64,000 bases of DNA, taken from contig NZ_CP150918.1 in NCBI RefSeq assembly GCF_039908635.1, forward strand, positions 2,847,001-2,911,000. The letters are read 5' to 3'. This stretch comes from Pseudomonas purpurea. GTDB lineage: Bacteria > Pseudomonadota > Gammaproteobacteria > Pseudomonadales > Pseudomonadaceae. Position numbers and translations under genes: made by a program. How positions within the stretch are numbered: the stretch's first letter is position 1; each line of letters starts with the position of its first letter. Below the pieces are notes generated by a model. The model was not told where the DNA came from. It did no database searches and worked only from the letters and a program-made list of their open reading frames with translations. Below, piece by piece: positions 26,466-35,535 of this stretch.

Positions 26466-27365
26466 TCAACTGAGCACGTACTCCACCGGTGCCAGTGGCG
26501 GCGGTAGCTCGGTTTGGCCCAACGCTGCCAGCACTTCGCGCTCCAGGGTGCGGACGATAGCGCTGCACGGCAAATCGTTCTCATCGAAACCGAAAGGGTC
26601 TTCGAGGTCGTCACCGATTTCGTCGAGGCCGAAAAACGTGTAGCTGACGATGGCCGTAAAGATCGGCGTCAACCAGCCCAACGGTTCGGCCATGGCAAAC
26701 GGCAGCAAGATGCAAAACAGGTAAATCGTGCGGTGCAGCAGCAAGGTGTAAGGGTAGGGCAGCGGCGTACTTTTGATGCGTTCGCAGGCCGCCTGGACCT
26801 GACTCAGGCTCACCAGCCGGGTTTCCAGTTGGGTGTAACGCCATTCACTGATGCGCCCGCTTTCGGCGAGTGACGAGCAGCGCGCACCGATGCCCTGCAA
26901 GACGCTGTCCGTGATGTTCGGGTGGCGCTCGTCAATCACCTCGGTTACCCAGGGTTGGGCCGCAGCGGCCTCGTCTTCAACCCGCAGGCGGGCGATCAGG
27001 CCATGGGCAAAACCGCAGAGCTCACGCAACAGCGGCGCTCGCTCGGCTGAGTCCTTGATGATCAGGGTTTCACGGATCAGCGACCGCACCTCGATAATCA
27101 ACTGGCCCATCTGCTTGCGACCTTCCCACCACCGGTCATAGCAGGCGTTGTTGCGAAAGCTCATGAAGATCGACAGCGACAACCCCAGCAGCGTGAAAGG
27201 CGTGGCGTTGACCTTGGAGAAGTACGCCGGGTGCAAGGTTTCCACCAGCACGATGACCGACGCCAGCAACGTCACCAACAGACTGCGCAACGCAATACGT
27301 TTGGCGATCGAGCCTTTGAGGGAAAACAGAATACCGATCAGATTCGGTTTGGGGCGGACAATCAT
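26466..27365 (-). CDS. Bestrophin-family membrane protein (chloride channel-like)
   Basis: The 299-residue protein shows the bacterial bestrophin (former UPF0187) pattern: FTLLGLSLSIFMSFRNNACYDRWWEGRKQMGQL, a membrane pair around YLFCILLPFAMAEPLGWLTPIFTAIVSYTFFGLDEIGDDLEDPFG, and an acidic patch. The FxxxRNNxCYDRWWE and EIGxxLEDPFG motifs are diagnostic. These proteins form pentameric ion channels in the inner membrane. The physiological role in Pseudomonas is unclear. Confidence 0.93.
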   Translation of the reverse strand: MIVRPKPNLIGILFSLKGSIAKRIALRSLLVTLLASVIVLVETLHPAYFSKVNATPFTLLGLSLSIFMSFRNNACYDRWWEGRKQMGQLIIEVRSLIRETLIIKDSAERAPLLRELCGFAHGLIARLRVEDEAAAAQPWVTEVIDERHPNITDSVLQGIGARCSSLAESGRISEWRYTQLETRLVSLSQVQAACERIKSTPLPYPYTLLLHRTIYLFCILLPFAMAEPLGWLTPIFTAIVSYTFFGLDEIGDDLEDPFGFDENDLPCSAIVRTLEREVLAALGQTELPPPLAPVEYVLS

Positions 27366-27478
27366 GGGCAGATCTACGGCTGAGGCGCTTTTCGCGGCGT
27401 ATCAAGACTAGAAGCACCCGCGTCAGCTGTCCAATCGCTATGGCTGACGGGGTGATCGAGCCTGTCTATGAAGGCTGT

Positions 27479-28106
27479 TTAGTTCATCGAGGAATACTCG
27501 GCCGAGGCCACGCCGCCGAGGAAGATTTCGATGGCCTGGGTAATCAGGCGATCTTTCTCCGCTTGTGAGGGAGTGCTGAGCAACCCCAGCAGGCAACGCA
27601 GTTGCAGGTCGCCGGTCAAGGCATCGAGAAAGATCACCGCACGGGCCTGGGCATCGCCGGGTGTGACCAGACCAGCGCCATCGGCCCCAGTTGAAGTAGT
27701 CGGCCAGGCAGCGGTAAGACGTGGTCGGTGCAGCGGCGAAGAACATGCGGGCGGACTCGGGGGCGCGGTTTGCCTCGGCAATCACCAGCCGGTGCAAGGC
27801 AATTGCCTTGGGCGAGAGCACCACATCAAGGAAGGTCGAGGCAATGCGTTGCAGTGCATCGCGCAGGGGCAGGCGCTTGATGTCCAGGACCACCAGCGGG
27901 GTGACGATTTCATTGCACAGTTGCTCGACGATCGAGGCGAACAAGCCGTCCTTGTCACCGAAGTACGCATAGATCGTGCGTTTCGAACCGCCAATGGCGG
28001 CCACCACTTCATCCACGCTGACACGCGAATAGCCGTTTTGCAGAAACAACTGCGCGGCGGCTTGAAGAATCGTGTCGCGCTTTTCAATTTGCCTTGGTCG
28101 TTGCAT
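27479..28106 (-). pseudogene. TetR-family regulator, reading frame broken by an apparent extra base
   Basis: The first 140 residues are a good TetR protein: MQRPRQIEKRDTILQAAAQLFLQNGYSRVSVDEVVAAIGGSKRTIYAYFGDKDGLF. After CLADYFNWG the frame turns into a low-complexity Arg/Pro-rich tail. The following sequence in the next frame, ADGAGLVTPGDAQARAVIFLDALTGDLQLRCLLGLL..., is a normal TetR C-terminus ending at 27479. Removing one C from the CCCC run at 27684-27687 joins the two. The ATG at 28106 has GAAGG upstream. It is divergent from the hydrolase/dioxygenase operon and probably controls it. It is either a recent null allele or a sequencing error. Confidence 0.75.
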
Positions 28107-28131
28107 GGGCGCCTTCGTCATGAGTCTTTTG

Positions 28132-28140
28132 GGTACTGAT
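28132..28140 (+). promoter_or_regulatory. Half-site GGTACTGAT upstream of the TetR-type gene
   Basis: GGTACTGAT is identical to the left half of the perfect palindrome at 28264-28279, and lies 26 bp upstream of the regulator start. The right half is degenerate. This fits a weaker autoregulatory site, by inference only. Confidence 0.35.
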
Positions 28141-28263
28141 GGGTTTACTGTCTTGGATTTTATGTGGATGGCAGACTTTGATCTGCAAAGGCCAACCTTA
28201 GCCCAATAACTGGCTTGTTTCCATTCGTTGACAATCACTCTTTATCGGTCTAGGTTTTTAAAT

Positions 28264-28279
28264 GGTACTGATCAGTACC
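28264..28279. promoter_or_regulatory. Perfect 16-bp palindrome GGTACTGATCAGTACC, probable TetR-type operator
   Basis: The sequence is its own reverse complement and sits 43 bp upstream of the hydrolase start, in the gap between that operon and the divergent TetR-type regulator. Size, symmetry and place are those of a TetR-family operator. Binding is inferred. Confidence 0.65.
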
Positions 28280-28322
28280 CATAAATACGCCATGAATAAA
28301 AACAACGCCGAGGTCACGCACT

Positions 28323-29207
28323 ATGCGCTTTGTCAATTTCGCCCAAGGCGGGCAACGAGGTCTGGCGGTCGAACACGAAGGTCTTTTGAGAGGGCTGGTT
28401 GAAGGTGCCAATGGCTACCCCGGCAGTCTCCATGAGCTGCTGAAGGCCGGGCCGGAGGCGTTGAGTGACGGGTTTGCGGTGTTGTGCCAGGCACCGGTGC
28501 TCAACCTTCGGTCTATCCGCTTCAACCCACCCATCGAACGCCCTTCGAAGATTGTCTGTGTGGGCCTGAACTATGCCGCACACACCGAGGAAAGCCCCTA
28601 CGAGCAGCCAACCTATCCGACCTTCTTTCCTCGTTTCGCCTCCAGCCTGATCGGTCACGCCGCCGAACTGATTCGCCCAAGGGTTTCCGAGCAGCTCGAT
28701 TACGAAGGCGAGTTGGCGGTGATTATCGGCAAGGGCGGTCGGCATATTGCGCAAGATCAGGCGCTGGAGTATGTCGCCGGCTATTCGATTTTCAACGAGG
28801 GCTCAGTGCGCGATTTCCAGTTCAAGTCACCGCAATGGACCATGGGCAAGAATTTCGATGGCACCGGTGCCTTCGGCCCGATGTTCGTCAGTGCGGATGA
28901 ACTGCCGGCGGGCGCTGCCGGGTTGAAACTGGTGACGCGGCTCAACGACGAGGTGGTTCAGCAAGGCAATACCGCGGACATGATTTTCAATGTGGCGCAG
29001 CTGATTTCTATCCTCAGTGTCGCGGTCACCCTTGAGCCGGGCGATGTGATTGTCAGCGGAACCCCCGCCGGGATCGGCTGGGCCAAGCGTCCACCCGTGT
29101 TCATGAAACCGGGGGATGTCTGCACGGTGGAGATCGAAGGCCTGGGCACGCTGGTCAACGTGATCGCCGATGAACCGTCGCCGCTTGATCTGCCTGCTCG
29201 CCACTGA
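28323..29207 (+). CDS. Fumarylacetoacetate hydrolase family protein
   Basis: The 294-residue protein has an N-terminal region typical of FAH enzymes, then the catalytic fold: KIVCVGLNYAAHTEE, QLDYEGELAVIIGKGGRHI, NEGSVRDFQFKSPQWTMGKNFDGTGAFGP and VIVSGTPAGIGWAKRPPVFMKPGDVCTVEIEGLG. Acidic residues in these motifs bind a divalent metal. Family members cleave or decarboxylate acylpyruvate-type ring-fission products. It is followed 71 bp later by an extradiol-type dioxygenase gene, so it probably acts on that enzyme's product. Confidence 0.92.
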   Translation: MRFVNFAQGGQRGLAVEHEGLLRGLVEGANGYPGSLHELLKAGPEALSDGFAVLCQAPVLNLRSIRFNPPIERPSKIVCVGLNYAAHTEESPYEQPTYPTFFPRFASSLIGHAAELIRPRVSEQLDYEGELAVIIGKGGRHIAQDQALEYVAGYSIFNEGSVRDFQFKSPQWTMGKNFDGTGAFGPMFVSADELPAGAAGLKLVTRLNDEVVQQGNTADMIFNVAQLISILSVAVTLEPGDVIVSGTPAGIGWAKRPPVFMKPGDVCTVEIEGLGTLVNVIADEPSPLDLPARH

Positions 29208-29278
29208 GTCAACACGCCTGACGCTCTCGCACAACTAACGACCAGGCTTTTCCAGCCATCGCGCCTTGGAGAACGACC

Positions 29279-30241
29279 ATGATCCAGCTCAAAGACATTC
29301 ACCACGTGATGTACCGCCACCCTGACTTGCAGGTGATCGAACGCTTCCTGATTGATTTCGGCCTGGTGGTGACCCAGCGCTGCGAGCAGCGCATTTACCT
29401 GCGCGGCACCGGTGCACAACCGTATGTCTACATTGCCGAGCAGGCGGATGAGCCGGCGTTCGGTGCCATCGCCTTCGCGGTGCAGCAACGTCAGGACCTG
29501 GAGCGTGCCAGCGAGTTGGCGGGCGCTTCGGCGGTCTATCGGTTGAACGGCCCCGGAGGCGGGGAAGCCGTGTCCCTCACGGACCCCGCTGGGCGCCGGA
29601 TTGACCTGGTGCATGGCCTGGCGCCGTTACCGGCGTTGCCACTGCGTGCGGCATTGACGCACAACTCGGCGCTCGACAAACGCCGCCTGGGCACGGCTCA
29701 ACGTCCTGCCAAAGGGCCGGCGCAAGTGTTGCGCATCGGGCATGTGGCCATCGGTGTTGCGGACTTCAAGCAGGCGCTGAAGTGGTACACCGAGGTGTTG
29801 GGCCTGTTGCCGTCGGACCTGATTATCGAGGGCAGCAAGGACAACCCGGTCGCCGCGTTCCTGCGCATCAATCGCGGCGCAGACTGGACCGACCATCACA
29901 CGATTGCTTTGTTTCAGGCGCCACAGGATCGAGTCCATCACGCCTCGTTCGAGGTGCAGGACTTCGACGCCCAATGCCTTGGCCATCAATGGCTGGAGGA
30001 GCGGTGCCAAGTACCATTCTGGGGCGTGGGCCGTCACCTGTTGGGCAGCCAGATCTTCGATTACTGGAGCGATCCGTCCGGCAACCTCATCGAACACTTC
30101 ACCGATGGCGACCTGTGCAACGAGAGCACCCCGACCCAGTACACGGCGTCTTGCGACTCCAGCCTCTATCAGTGGGGACCGCAGATGACGCTGGAGTACT
30201 TCCTCGGAGGGAGGACAACGCTGAAACGGCCCAACCGCTGA
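29279..30241 (+). CDS. Extradiol-type ring-cleavage dioxygenase, VOC (type I) family
   Basis: The 320-residue protein has two VOC modules. In the catalytic second module His155 (RIGHVAIGV), His220 (RVHHASFEV) and Glu272 (NLIEHFTDGD) sit at the spacing of the Fe(II) ligands of catechol 2,3-dioxygenase-type enzymes. The start at 29279 follows a GGAGAACGACC ribosome-binding site. With the upstream hydrolase it forms a two-step fragment of a meta-cleavage pathway. No ring hydroxylase, transporter or other pathway gene is adjacent, so the substrate is unknown. Confidence 0.88.
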   Translation: MIQLKDIHHVMYRHPDLQVIERFLIDFGLVVTQRCEQRIYLRGTGAQPYVYIAEQADEPAFGAIAFAVQQRQDLERASELAGASAVYRLNGPGGGEAVSLTDPAGRRIDLVHGLAPLPALPLRAALTHNSALDKRRLGTAQRPAKGPAQVLRIGHVAIGVADFKQALKWYTEVLGLLPSDLIIEGSKDNPVAAFLRINRGADWTDHHTIALFQAPQDRVHHASFEVQDFDAQCLGHQWLEERCQVPFWGVGRHLLGSQIFDYWSDPSGNLIEHFTDGDLCNESTPTQYTASCDSSLYQWGPQMTLEYFLGGRTTLKRPNR

Positions 30242-30283
30242 GAGTGTGCTGATTGCTCTGCGAGCGGCGCAACGACATCGAAG

Positions 30284-30307
30284 GGTTGGGGACGCTGTTC
30301 TCCAACC
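30284..30307 (+). terminator. Stem-loop after the dioxygenase gene
   Basis: GGTTGGGGA (30284-30292) pairs with TCTCCAACC (30299-30307) with one G-T wobble around a 6-nt loop; a short TTTT lies about 13 bases further. It is a plausible terminator for the two-gene catabolic operon. Confidence 0.5.
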
Positions 30308-30414
30308 ATCGAACGCCATTTTGTCGATGCCAGTAACGACTACGCTTGTTCGAGGGGCTGCTGCGGCCCCCGGACAGGGTGTTTCTACATTCAACTGACC
30401 TGACAGGAGCAACC

Positions 30415-30594
30415 ATGAGCAACCAGGCCCCCCAATGTCAGCTCACCAGTTCCACCGATTGCCCCATTGGTCACGGGGCGGCCTCCACACGCGGGGCGCT
30501 CGACCCGCAGTTTGAATACGGCATTCTGCCGCTTGAAGGTGGTTTTACCGTCAACGGGAAGACGTTTGCCAGCAACGAACAGGCCTACCTGTGA
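30415..30594 (+). CDS. Small hypothetical protein, possibly a truncated gene start
   Basis: A 59-residue frame begins MSNQAPQCQLTSSTDCPIGH after a good ribosome-binding site (ACAGGAGCAACC) and ends GGFTVNGKTFASNEQAYL, 22 bp before the efflux gene. The ending resembles the TVNGxxxxxDExGYL start of TusE/DsrC-like proteins, but the rest of such a protein is absent. It could be an intact small gene or the fused remnant of a longer one. I do not recognise a family with confidence. Confidence 0.4.
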   Translation: MSNQAPQCQLTSSTDCPIGHGAASTRGALDPQFEYGILPLEGGFTVNGKTFASNEQAYL

Positions 30595-30616
30595 CGCAGC
30601 CAGCCAGGGCATTTTC

Positions 30617-32764
30617 ATGCAGCCGTTGATCCACTATTTCAAGGTCGTCTTCAACCCCGGTCTCGGGGTGATGTTGTTTGCGTTGCGCACGGTCGCGGCC
30701 GGTCTGTTGACGCTTTACCTGGCGTTTGTCTTCGACCTTGACCAACCCAAATGGTCGGTCATGGCCGTCATCATCGTCAGCCAGCCGCTGGGCGGGATGG
30801 CCTTGCAGCGCAGTTTTTCCCAGATCATCGGCACCACGGTGGGGGCTGTAGTGGCCGTGCTGATCATGGCGATTTTCCCTCAGGCGCCGTTGCCATTCAT
30901 TGTCACCCTGGCCTTGTGGCTGGCGTTTTGCACCGCTGGCGGCACCTTGCTGCGTTACACCAGCTCTCACGCCTTTGTACTGAGCGGGTTCACGGCCGTG
31001 GTGGTCGGGTTGCTGGCCGTACCGGAACAAGATAATACCTTGATGCTGGCGATTACCCGGGTGACCGAGACGCTGCTGGCCGTGGCTTGCGTGTGCGTGG
31101 TCAGCCTGTTGACGGCCCGCCCGGAAGCGGTGGCCCGCGGCTATTTTGCAAAAGTCGATCAGGTGCTCAAACTGATCGCCACACACGCCGCGGCGGTGAT
31201 TCGAACAGAGGAAAGCGAGGCCGATTTTCACAAACGCCAGATGCAGTTGCTGGGTGAGATCAGTGCGCTGGAAGGCTTGCGTCGGCACTTGTACTTTGAC
31301 GCGCCACGGCTGCGCAGTGCCAACGGCCTGGTGCAGTTGCTGGGCAATCAACTGGTCTTGCTGACGTCTCGACTGACCGTGTTACGGCATCAGCGCCAAC
31401 TCATCAGTGCACGCTGGGAGGGGGCGTTTCCCGAGCACATTCAGCGCTTGCGTGAAGACGAACTGGTTTTTCTCGATGAGTTGGCGGTCAAGGGGCGCTC
31501 GCTGTCGGCTCAGGCACGGCATCAGTTCGTTGCACTCCAGCAGCGTTTTGATCAACAGGCCCGGCAAGCCGAAGAACTCACCGAAACTATGCCGGCGACC
31601 CTGCGCTCGCTGGCTTGGGCACTGCGGTGGGAGCAGGCACGACTGCTGCAACAGCTGGAGGACATTCTCGAACTCAGCGATGCGATCCAGGAGGGGCGTG
31701 AGGCCAGTTGTATCTTCCGCCAGGGCCAGAGCAACCCTCTGCACCTGGACTTTCGCCTGGCCGGGATGAATGCCGTCCGGGCTTTTACAGCGTTACTGGT
31801 GTCGGGGTTGATCTGGATCGAAACCGGCTGGGACGGCGCACGGGCGGGCATGATTCTGGTGGGGATTCTCTGTTCGTTGATGGCGACGTTCCCACGGCCG
31901 CTGGTGGCCAGCCAGAACTACGTTCGCGGTTTGGGATTGGCACTGATCGTTTCGGCGGTTTACCAGTTCATGTTGGTGCCGGCCATTGGCGACTTCGAGA
32001 TGCTGGCATTGATCCTGGCGCCGCTGCTGTACGTGATCGCAGTGGGACTGGCCAGCCCGATGACCGCCGGGATTGGCATGGGGCTAGGGCTTTCGACCTT
32101 CCTGATGGTCGGTCCGCAAAACATCGGTGCCTGGCAGAACACGGCGATCCAATGGTTCGAGTTCGCGGGCGCCTATGTGTGTGCGGGTGGGCTTTCATTG
32201 CTGGTCTACTCGTGGGTTTTTCCGTTCGATCCGGTACGACGTATTCGCCGACTGTTTCGCGAGAGTCGTGAGCAAGTGTATGCATTGTTGAAAACCTCGA
32301 CGGCCGATCAGCAGCAATTTGCATTCGAGAGTCGCATGGTGGATCGCCTGACCATGATGTTGGGGCTGTTGCCGGCGGCCAGTGACCGGCGTTCCAATGA
32401 ACTGTTTGAAGTCAGCCTGGCCTGCATGGCACTGGGGGTGGCGCTCAATCAATTGAAGCAACAAGGCCAGGAAAACGCCTTGTTGACACACAAAGTGAAA
32501 GACCGTTTGCAGTCCATTTTGCGGGAGGCCGGCAGGTCCGTCGCCGGCCGCCTGGGGATCGACCTCGACCGTTTGACGGTTGAACTGCGTCAGCTGGGAG
32601 ACGAACTGGATCAGTTGCACTCCGGTGAGCTGTCGTCAGGACATGAACACCTGTGGTCGGTGTTCCGCATCCGTGTCGCATTGCTGATCGTGGCCTCGTT
32701 CATCGAGCGATACCGCGAGTTCCTTGAACCCACCGAAGAGGGAGTGCCGCTTCTTGCCAATTGA
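30617..32764 (+). CDS. aaeB: FUSC/AaeB-family aromatic acid efflux permease
   Basis: The 715-residue protein starts [26 protein letters not shown] and has two blocks of membrane helices (about 10-170 and 400-560), each followed by a large cytoplasmic region, as in AaeB/FUSC transporters. The helices include [39 protein letters not shown] and [18 protein letters not shown]. It overlaps the DUF1656 gene, which in turn overlaps a membrane fusion protein gene: the usual three-gene efflux unit. It should export aromatic carboxylic acids or similar toxic metabolites across the inner membrane. The symbol is by family. Confidence 0.88.
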   Translation: MQPLIHYFKVVFNPGLGVMLFALRTVAAGLLTLYLAFVFDLDQPKWSVMAVIIVSQPLGGMALQRSFSQIIGTTVGAVVAVLIMAIFPQAPLPFIVTLALWLAFCTAGGTLLRYTSSHAFVLSGFTAVVVGLLAVPEQDNTLMLAITRVTETLLAVACVCVVSLLTARPEAVARGYFAKVDQVLKLIATHAAAVIRTEESEADFHKRQMQLLGEISALEGLRRHLYFDAPRLRSANGLVQLLGNQLVLLTSRLTVLRHQRQLISARWEGAFPEHIQRLREDELVFLDELAVKGRSLSAQARHQFVALQQRFDQQARQAEELTETMPATLRSLAWALRWEQARLLQQLEDILELSDAIQEGREASCIFRQGQSNPLHLDFRLAGMNAVRAFTALLVSGLIWIETGWDGARAGMILVGILCSLMATFPRPLVASQNYVRGLGLALIVSAVYQFMLVPAIGDFEMLALILAPLLYVIAVGLASPMTAGIGMGLGLSTFLMVGPQNIGAWQNTAIQWFEFAGAYVCAGGLSLLVYSWVFPFDPVRRIRRLFRESREQVYALLKTSTADQQQFAFESRMVDRLTMMLGLLPAASDRRSNELFEVSLACMALGVALNQLKQQGQENALLTHKVKDRLQSILREAGRSVAGRLGIDLDRLTVELRQLGDELDQLHSGELSSGHEHLWSVFRIRVALLIVASFIERYREFLEPTEEGVPLLAN

Positions 32765-32957
32765 TTTTGAGGTGGGTGGCGTCTACTTGCCGCCCATTGC
32801 CCAGGCCTTGTTGCTGGCCTTGCCGATCTTCCTGCTGCTGGACTGGGGCTTGCGTCGGGTCGGGGTATTGCGGTTCGTCTGGCATGAAGCCTTGTTCGAA
32901 GGTGCGCTCTACGCCTGTGTCTGTGCTGTCGTGATTTTAGTAATGGGAACCCCATGA
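32754..32957 (+). CDS. DUF1656 small membrane protein of the AaeAB-type efflux unit
   Basis: The family normally starts MPIDFEIGGVYLPP. Here the matching frame has TTG at 32754 (TTG CCA ATT GAT), preceded by AGAGGGAG at a good distance, so I use this TTG; a longer in-frame ATG would lie far inside the permease gene. The product has 67 residues and two membrane helices ([33 protein letters not shown]). It overlaps both neighbours. DUF1656 proteins always travel with this pump type and are presumed to be a small subunit. Confidence 0.85.
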   Translation: MPIDFEVGGVYLPPIAQALLLALPIFLLLDWGLRRVGVLRFVWHEALFEGALYACVCAVVILVMGTP

Positions 32958-33916
32958 CCTTGAAAAAAAGCTTCGCCCAATTGCTGACCCTGAGCGTTGT
33001 GATGTTGGCGCTGGTACTCGGCTGGTTTGCCTGGGAGCATTACACCCGGTCGCCCTGGACCCGTGATGCACGGGTGCGCGCCGATGTGGTGACGTTGTCT
33101 GCCGACGTCTCCGGACGCATCGTCAGCCTGCGTGTGCAGGACAACCAGCATGTCGCCAAGGGCGACTTGCTGCTGGAAATCGACCCGGCGCGCTACACGC
33201 TGGCCGTCGAACACGCCAAGCGGTCGGTGGAAGTGGCCAGGGCTACACTGGGCCAGTCTCAGGCCGCGATCATTGCCAGCGAGGCATTGCTCAAACAACG
33301 CCAGAGTGAGGAGCGTCGGCGGCGCAGCCTCAAGCAAGGCTTCGCGATCTCGGGCGAGGAGTGGGAAAAGTCCAGCACCGATGTGGCGGTCGCCCAGGCA
33401 GAACTGCTCAGGAACCAGGCCAACCTGGGGCTTGCTCAAGCCAACGTACAATTGGCCATTGCCGCATTGACCCAAGCCGAACTGGACCTGCAACGCACAC
33501 GGGTCGAAGCCCCGGTCAGTGGTTATGTGACCAACCTGCTGACTCGCCAGGGTGACTACGCCAGCGCCGGCAGTGCGCTGTTGGCATTGGTCGACAGCGA
33601 CTCCTTTTATGTCAGCGGCTATTTCGAAGAAACCAAACTGCCCAGAATCGTTGAGGGCAGCCCGGTACGCATCCAATTGATGAGTGGCGAGACCTTCGGT
33701 GGCGTGGTGCAGAGCATCGCCTACGCCATTACCGACCGCGAAAACTCACCGGGCAATCGCCTGCTGGCCAACATCAACCCCAGTTACACCTGGGTAAAAC
33801 TGGCACAACGCGTGCCGGTGCGGATTCTGATCGACCCTGACTATGCGGGCAAAGGTCGCCTGCGGGCGGGCACGACTGCCACGGTCACCGTGCTGGAAAG
33901 CAGCAAGTCACGCTGA
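32954..33916 (+). CDS. aaeA: HlyD-family membrane fusion protein (AaeA-like)
   Basis: The 320-residue periplasmic adaptor has one N-terminal anchor ([18 protein letters not shown]), a first lipoyl half ([28 protein letters not shown]), a helical hairpin at about 75-180 and the second lipoyl half ([24 protein letters not shown]). It overlaps the DUF1656 gene as ATGA. It would link the permease to an outer membrane channel; none is encoded in this operon. Confidence 0.9.
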   Translation: MTLKKSFAQLLTLSVVMLALVLGWFAWEHYTRSPWTRDARVRADVVTLSADVSGRIVSLRVQDNQHVAKGDLLLEIDPARYTLAVEHAKRSVEVARATLGQSQAAIIASEALLKQRQSEERRRRSLKQGFAISGEEWEKSSTDVAVAQAELLRNQANLGLAQANVQLAIAALTQAELDLQRTRVEAPVSGYVTNLLTRQGDYASAGSALLALVDSDSFYVSGYFEETKLPRIVEGSPVRIQLMSGETFGGVVQSIAYAITDRENSPGNRLLANINPSYTWVKLAQRVPVRILIDPDYAGKGRLRAGTTATVTVLESSKSR

Positions 33917-34034
33917 TACCGCGCGTTACGCCGTGCCGACGGGGATGGCTAATACCCGTGGCAACGCCAATGCCGATGAATACCGGGTCATTGTGGATTA
34001 CCCCTTCGGTATCTTTTAAACGGACACCGCAGGC

Positions 34035-34068
34035 AAAAAAAGCCCCGCGACCGAATGAGGCGCGGGGC
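34035..34068 (-). terminator. Rho-independent terminator of mexEF-oprN
   Basis: On the minus strand GCCCCGCG-loop-CGCGGGGC is followed by seven T residues (plus-strand A-run 34035-34041; stem arms 34042-34049 and 34061-34068). It lies 46 bp past the oprN stop. Confidence 0.85.
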
Positions 34069-34113
34069 AAAGAATTGGTTGGTTGCGGCCAACCAAAGGA
34101 GCACTTGAAACAG

Positions 34114-35535
34114 TTATTTGCTGGCGACGGTCTCCGGTTGCCAGCCACCACCCAACGCTTTGTAGATGGCGACGATGCCGCGGTACAGGTCGACTTCGGC
34201 CTGTGCCTGGGAATCCTCGGCCGCCAGCCGTTCACGCTGTGCGTCGAGCAGCACGAGGAAGTCGACAGTGCCTTCGCGGTAGCGGATTTGTGCCAGGTCG
34301 GCCGCAGCGCGGCTCGACTCGCTTTGGCGGATCAATGAAATCAACCGCTGCTGGCGTTTGCCGTAATCGCTGAACGCGTTTTCCGACTCTTCCAGTGCCA
34401 ACAAGACTTGCTGTTCATAGGTCGCCAGTGCGCCTTCGGCGTTAGCATCGGCACCGCGCAAACGAGCCCGCACGCTGCCCAGATCGAAGGCTGCCCACGT
34501 GATGCTTGGGCCCAGCGCCCAGGCACTGGCGGCCGATGAGCCGATCTGCGAACCGCGCCCGGCGGTGAAGCCGAGGAAGCCGCTGAGGCTGACCCGTGGG
34601 AACAAGTCGGCCTTGGCCACGCCGATGCGGGCCGTGGCGGCGGCCAGTTTGCGTTCGGCACTGAGGATGTCCGGACGGCGTTGCAGCAGTTCACCCGGAT
34701 CACCAATCGGCAGCGCCTTGGCAATCGCCGGCAGGCTGGCCGGACGCAGGTCGACGGTCAGTTTGTCCGGGCGCTCGCCCAGCAGCGTGGCGATGCGATT
34801 GCGTTGACGATTTTGCTCGGCCTGCAACTGCGGCACGCTGGCCTCGACGGAGGCGAGGCGGGCATCGGCGCGCACCACGTCGAGCTGATCGCCGACACCG
34901 GCATCGCGCAGGCTGACGGTGATCTTGCTCGACTCTTGCTGGTTTTCAAGGTTGGCCAGGGCAATCTTTTCCCGCAGCTGCGCGCCGCGCAGTTGACCGT
35001 AGGCGTCCACCAGTTCGGCAATCAGCGTGACTTGCAGTTGATACAAATCGGCCTCGGCTGACTGCTGATCGGCATCGGTCGCTTCCAGGTTGCGCTGGAT
35101 GCGTCCGAACAAGTCCAGCTCCCAGGCCATGTCCAGGCCCAGGTCGTAACGCTCGCTGTTGACCCGTTTGGTGGTCTGGCCCGGAATCTGCCCCTTGGCC
35201 AAATCGCTGCTGGCGCGGCTGGTGATGGTCGGCATGGCGTCGTTGCTGGCATCGTCGCGGATCGCCCGCGAGGCTTTGAGCCGGGCGAACGCCACGCGCA
35301 GTTCGCGGTTGCCTTGCAAGGACTGGGTCACCAACTGATTGAGGATCGGGTCCTCGAATTGCTGCCACCAGATCCCTTCGAAACGTGCACGGTCAAAGTT
35401 CTTCTGACCGTTTGCGCCATCGGTGGCGGCCGTGATGTTAGCCGCCGCAGTCAGAGGGGTTTGGTAGTCCGGGCCGACGGCACAGGCACTCAGGGCCAAT
35501 GCCAGCAAGCTCGGCAGGAAGGCTTTCAGACTCAT
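34114..35535 (-). CDS. oprN: OprN-type outer membrane efflux lipoprotein
   Basis: The 473-residue protein has a lipobox LSACAVGPDYQTP (Cys18) and two OEP repeats of long helices and strands (FGRIQRNLEATDADQQSAEADLYQLQVTLIAELVDAYGQLRG, AFDLGSVRARLRGADANAEGALATYEQQVLLALEESENAF). It is the NodT-type exit duct of an RND pump. It overlaps mexF by ATGA and is last in the mexE-mexF-oprN order. Confidence 0.93.
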   Translation of the reverse strand: MSLKAFLPSLLALALSACAVGPDYQTPLTAAANITAATDGANGQKNFDRARFEGIWWQQFEDPILNQLVTQSLQGNRELRVAFARLKASRAIRDDASNDAMPTITSRASSDLAKGQIPGQTTKRVNSERYDLGLDMAWELDLFGRIQRNLEATDADQQSAEADLYQLQVTLIAELVDAYGQLRGAQLREKIALANLENQQESSKITVSLRDAGVGDQLDVVRADARLASVEASVPQLQAEQNRQRNRIATLLGERPDKLTVDLRPASLPAIAKALPIGDPGELLQRRPDILSAERKLAAATARIGVAKADLFPRVSLSGFLGFTAGRGSQIGSSAASAWALGPSITWAAFDLGSVRARLRGADANAEGALATYEQQVLLALEESENAFSDYGKRQQRLISLIRQSESSRAAADLAQIRYREGTVDFLVLLDAQRERLAAEDSQAQAEVDLYRGIVAIYKALGGGWQPETVASK

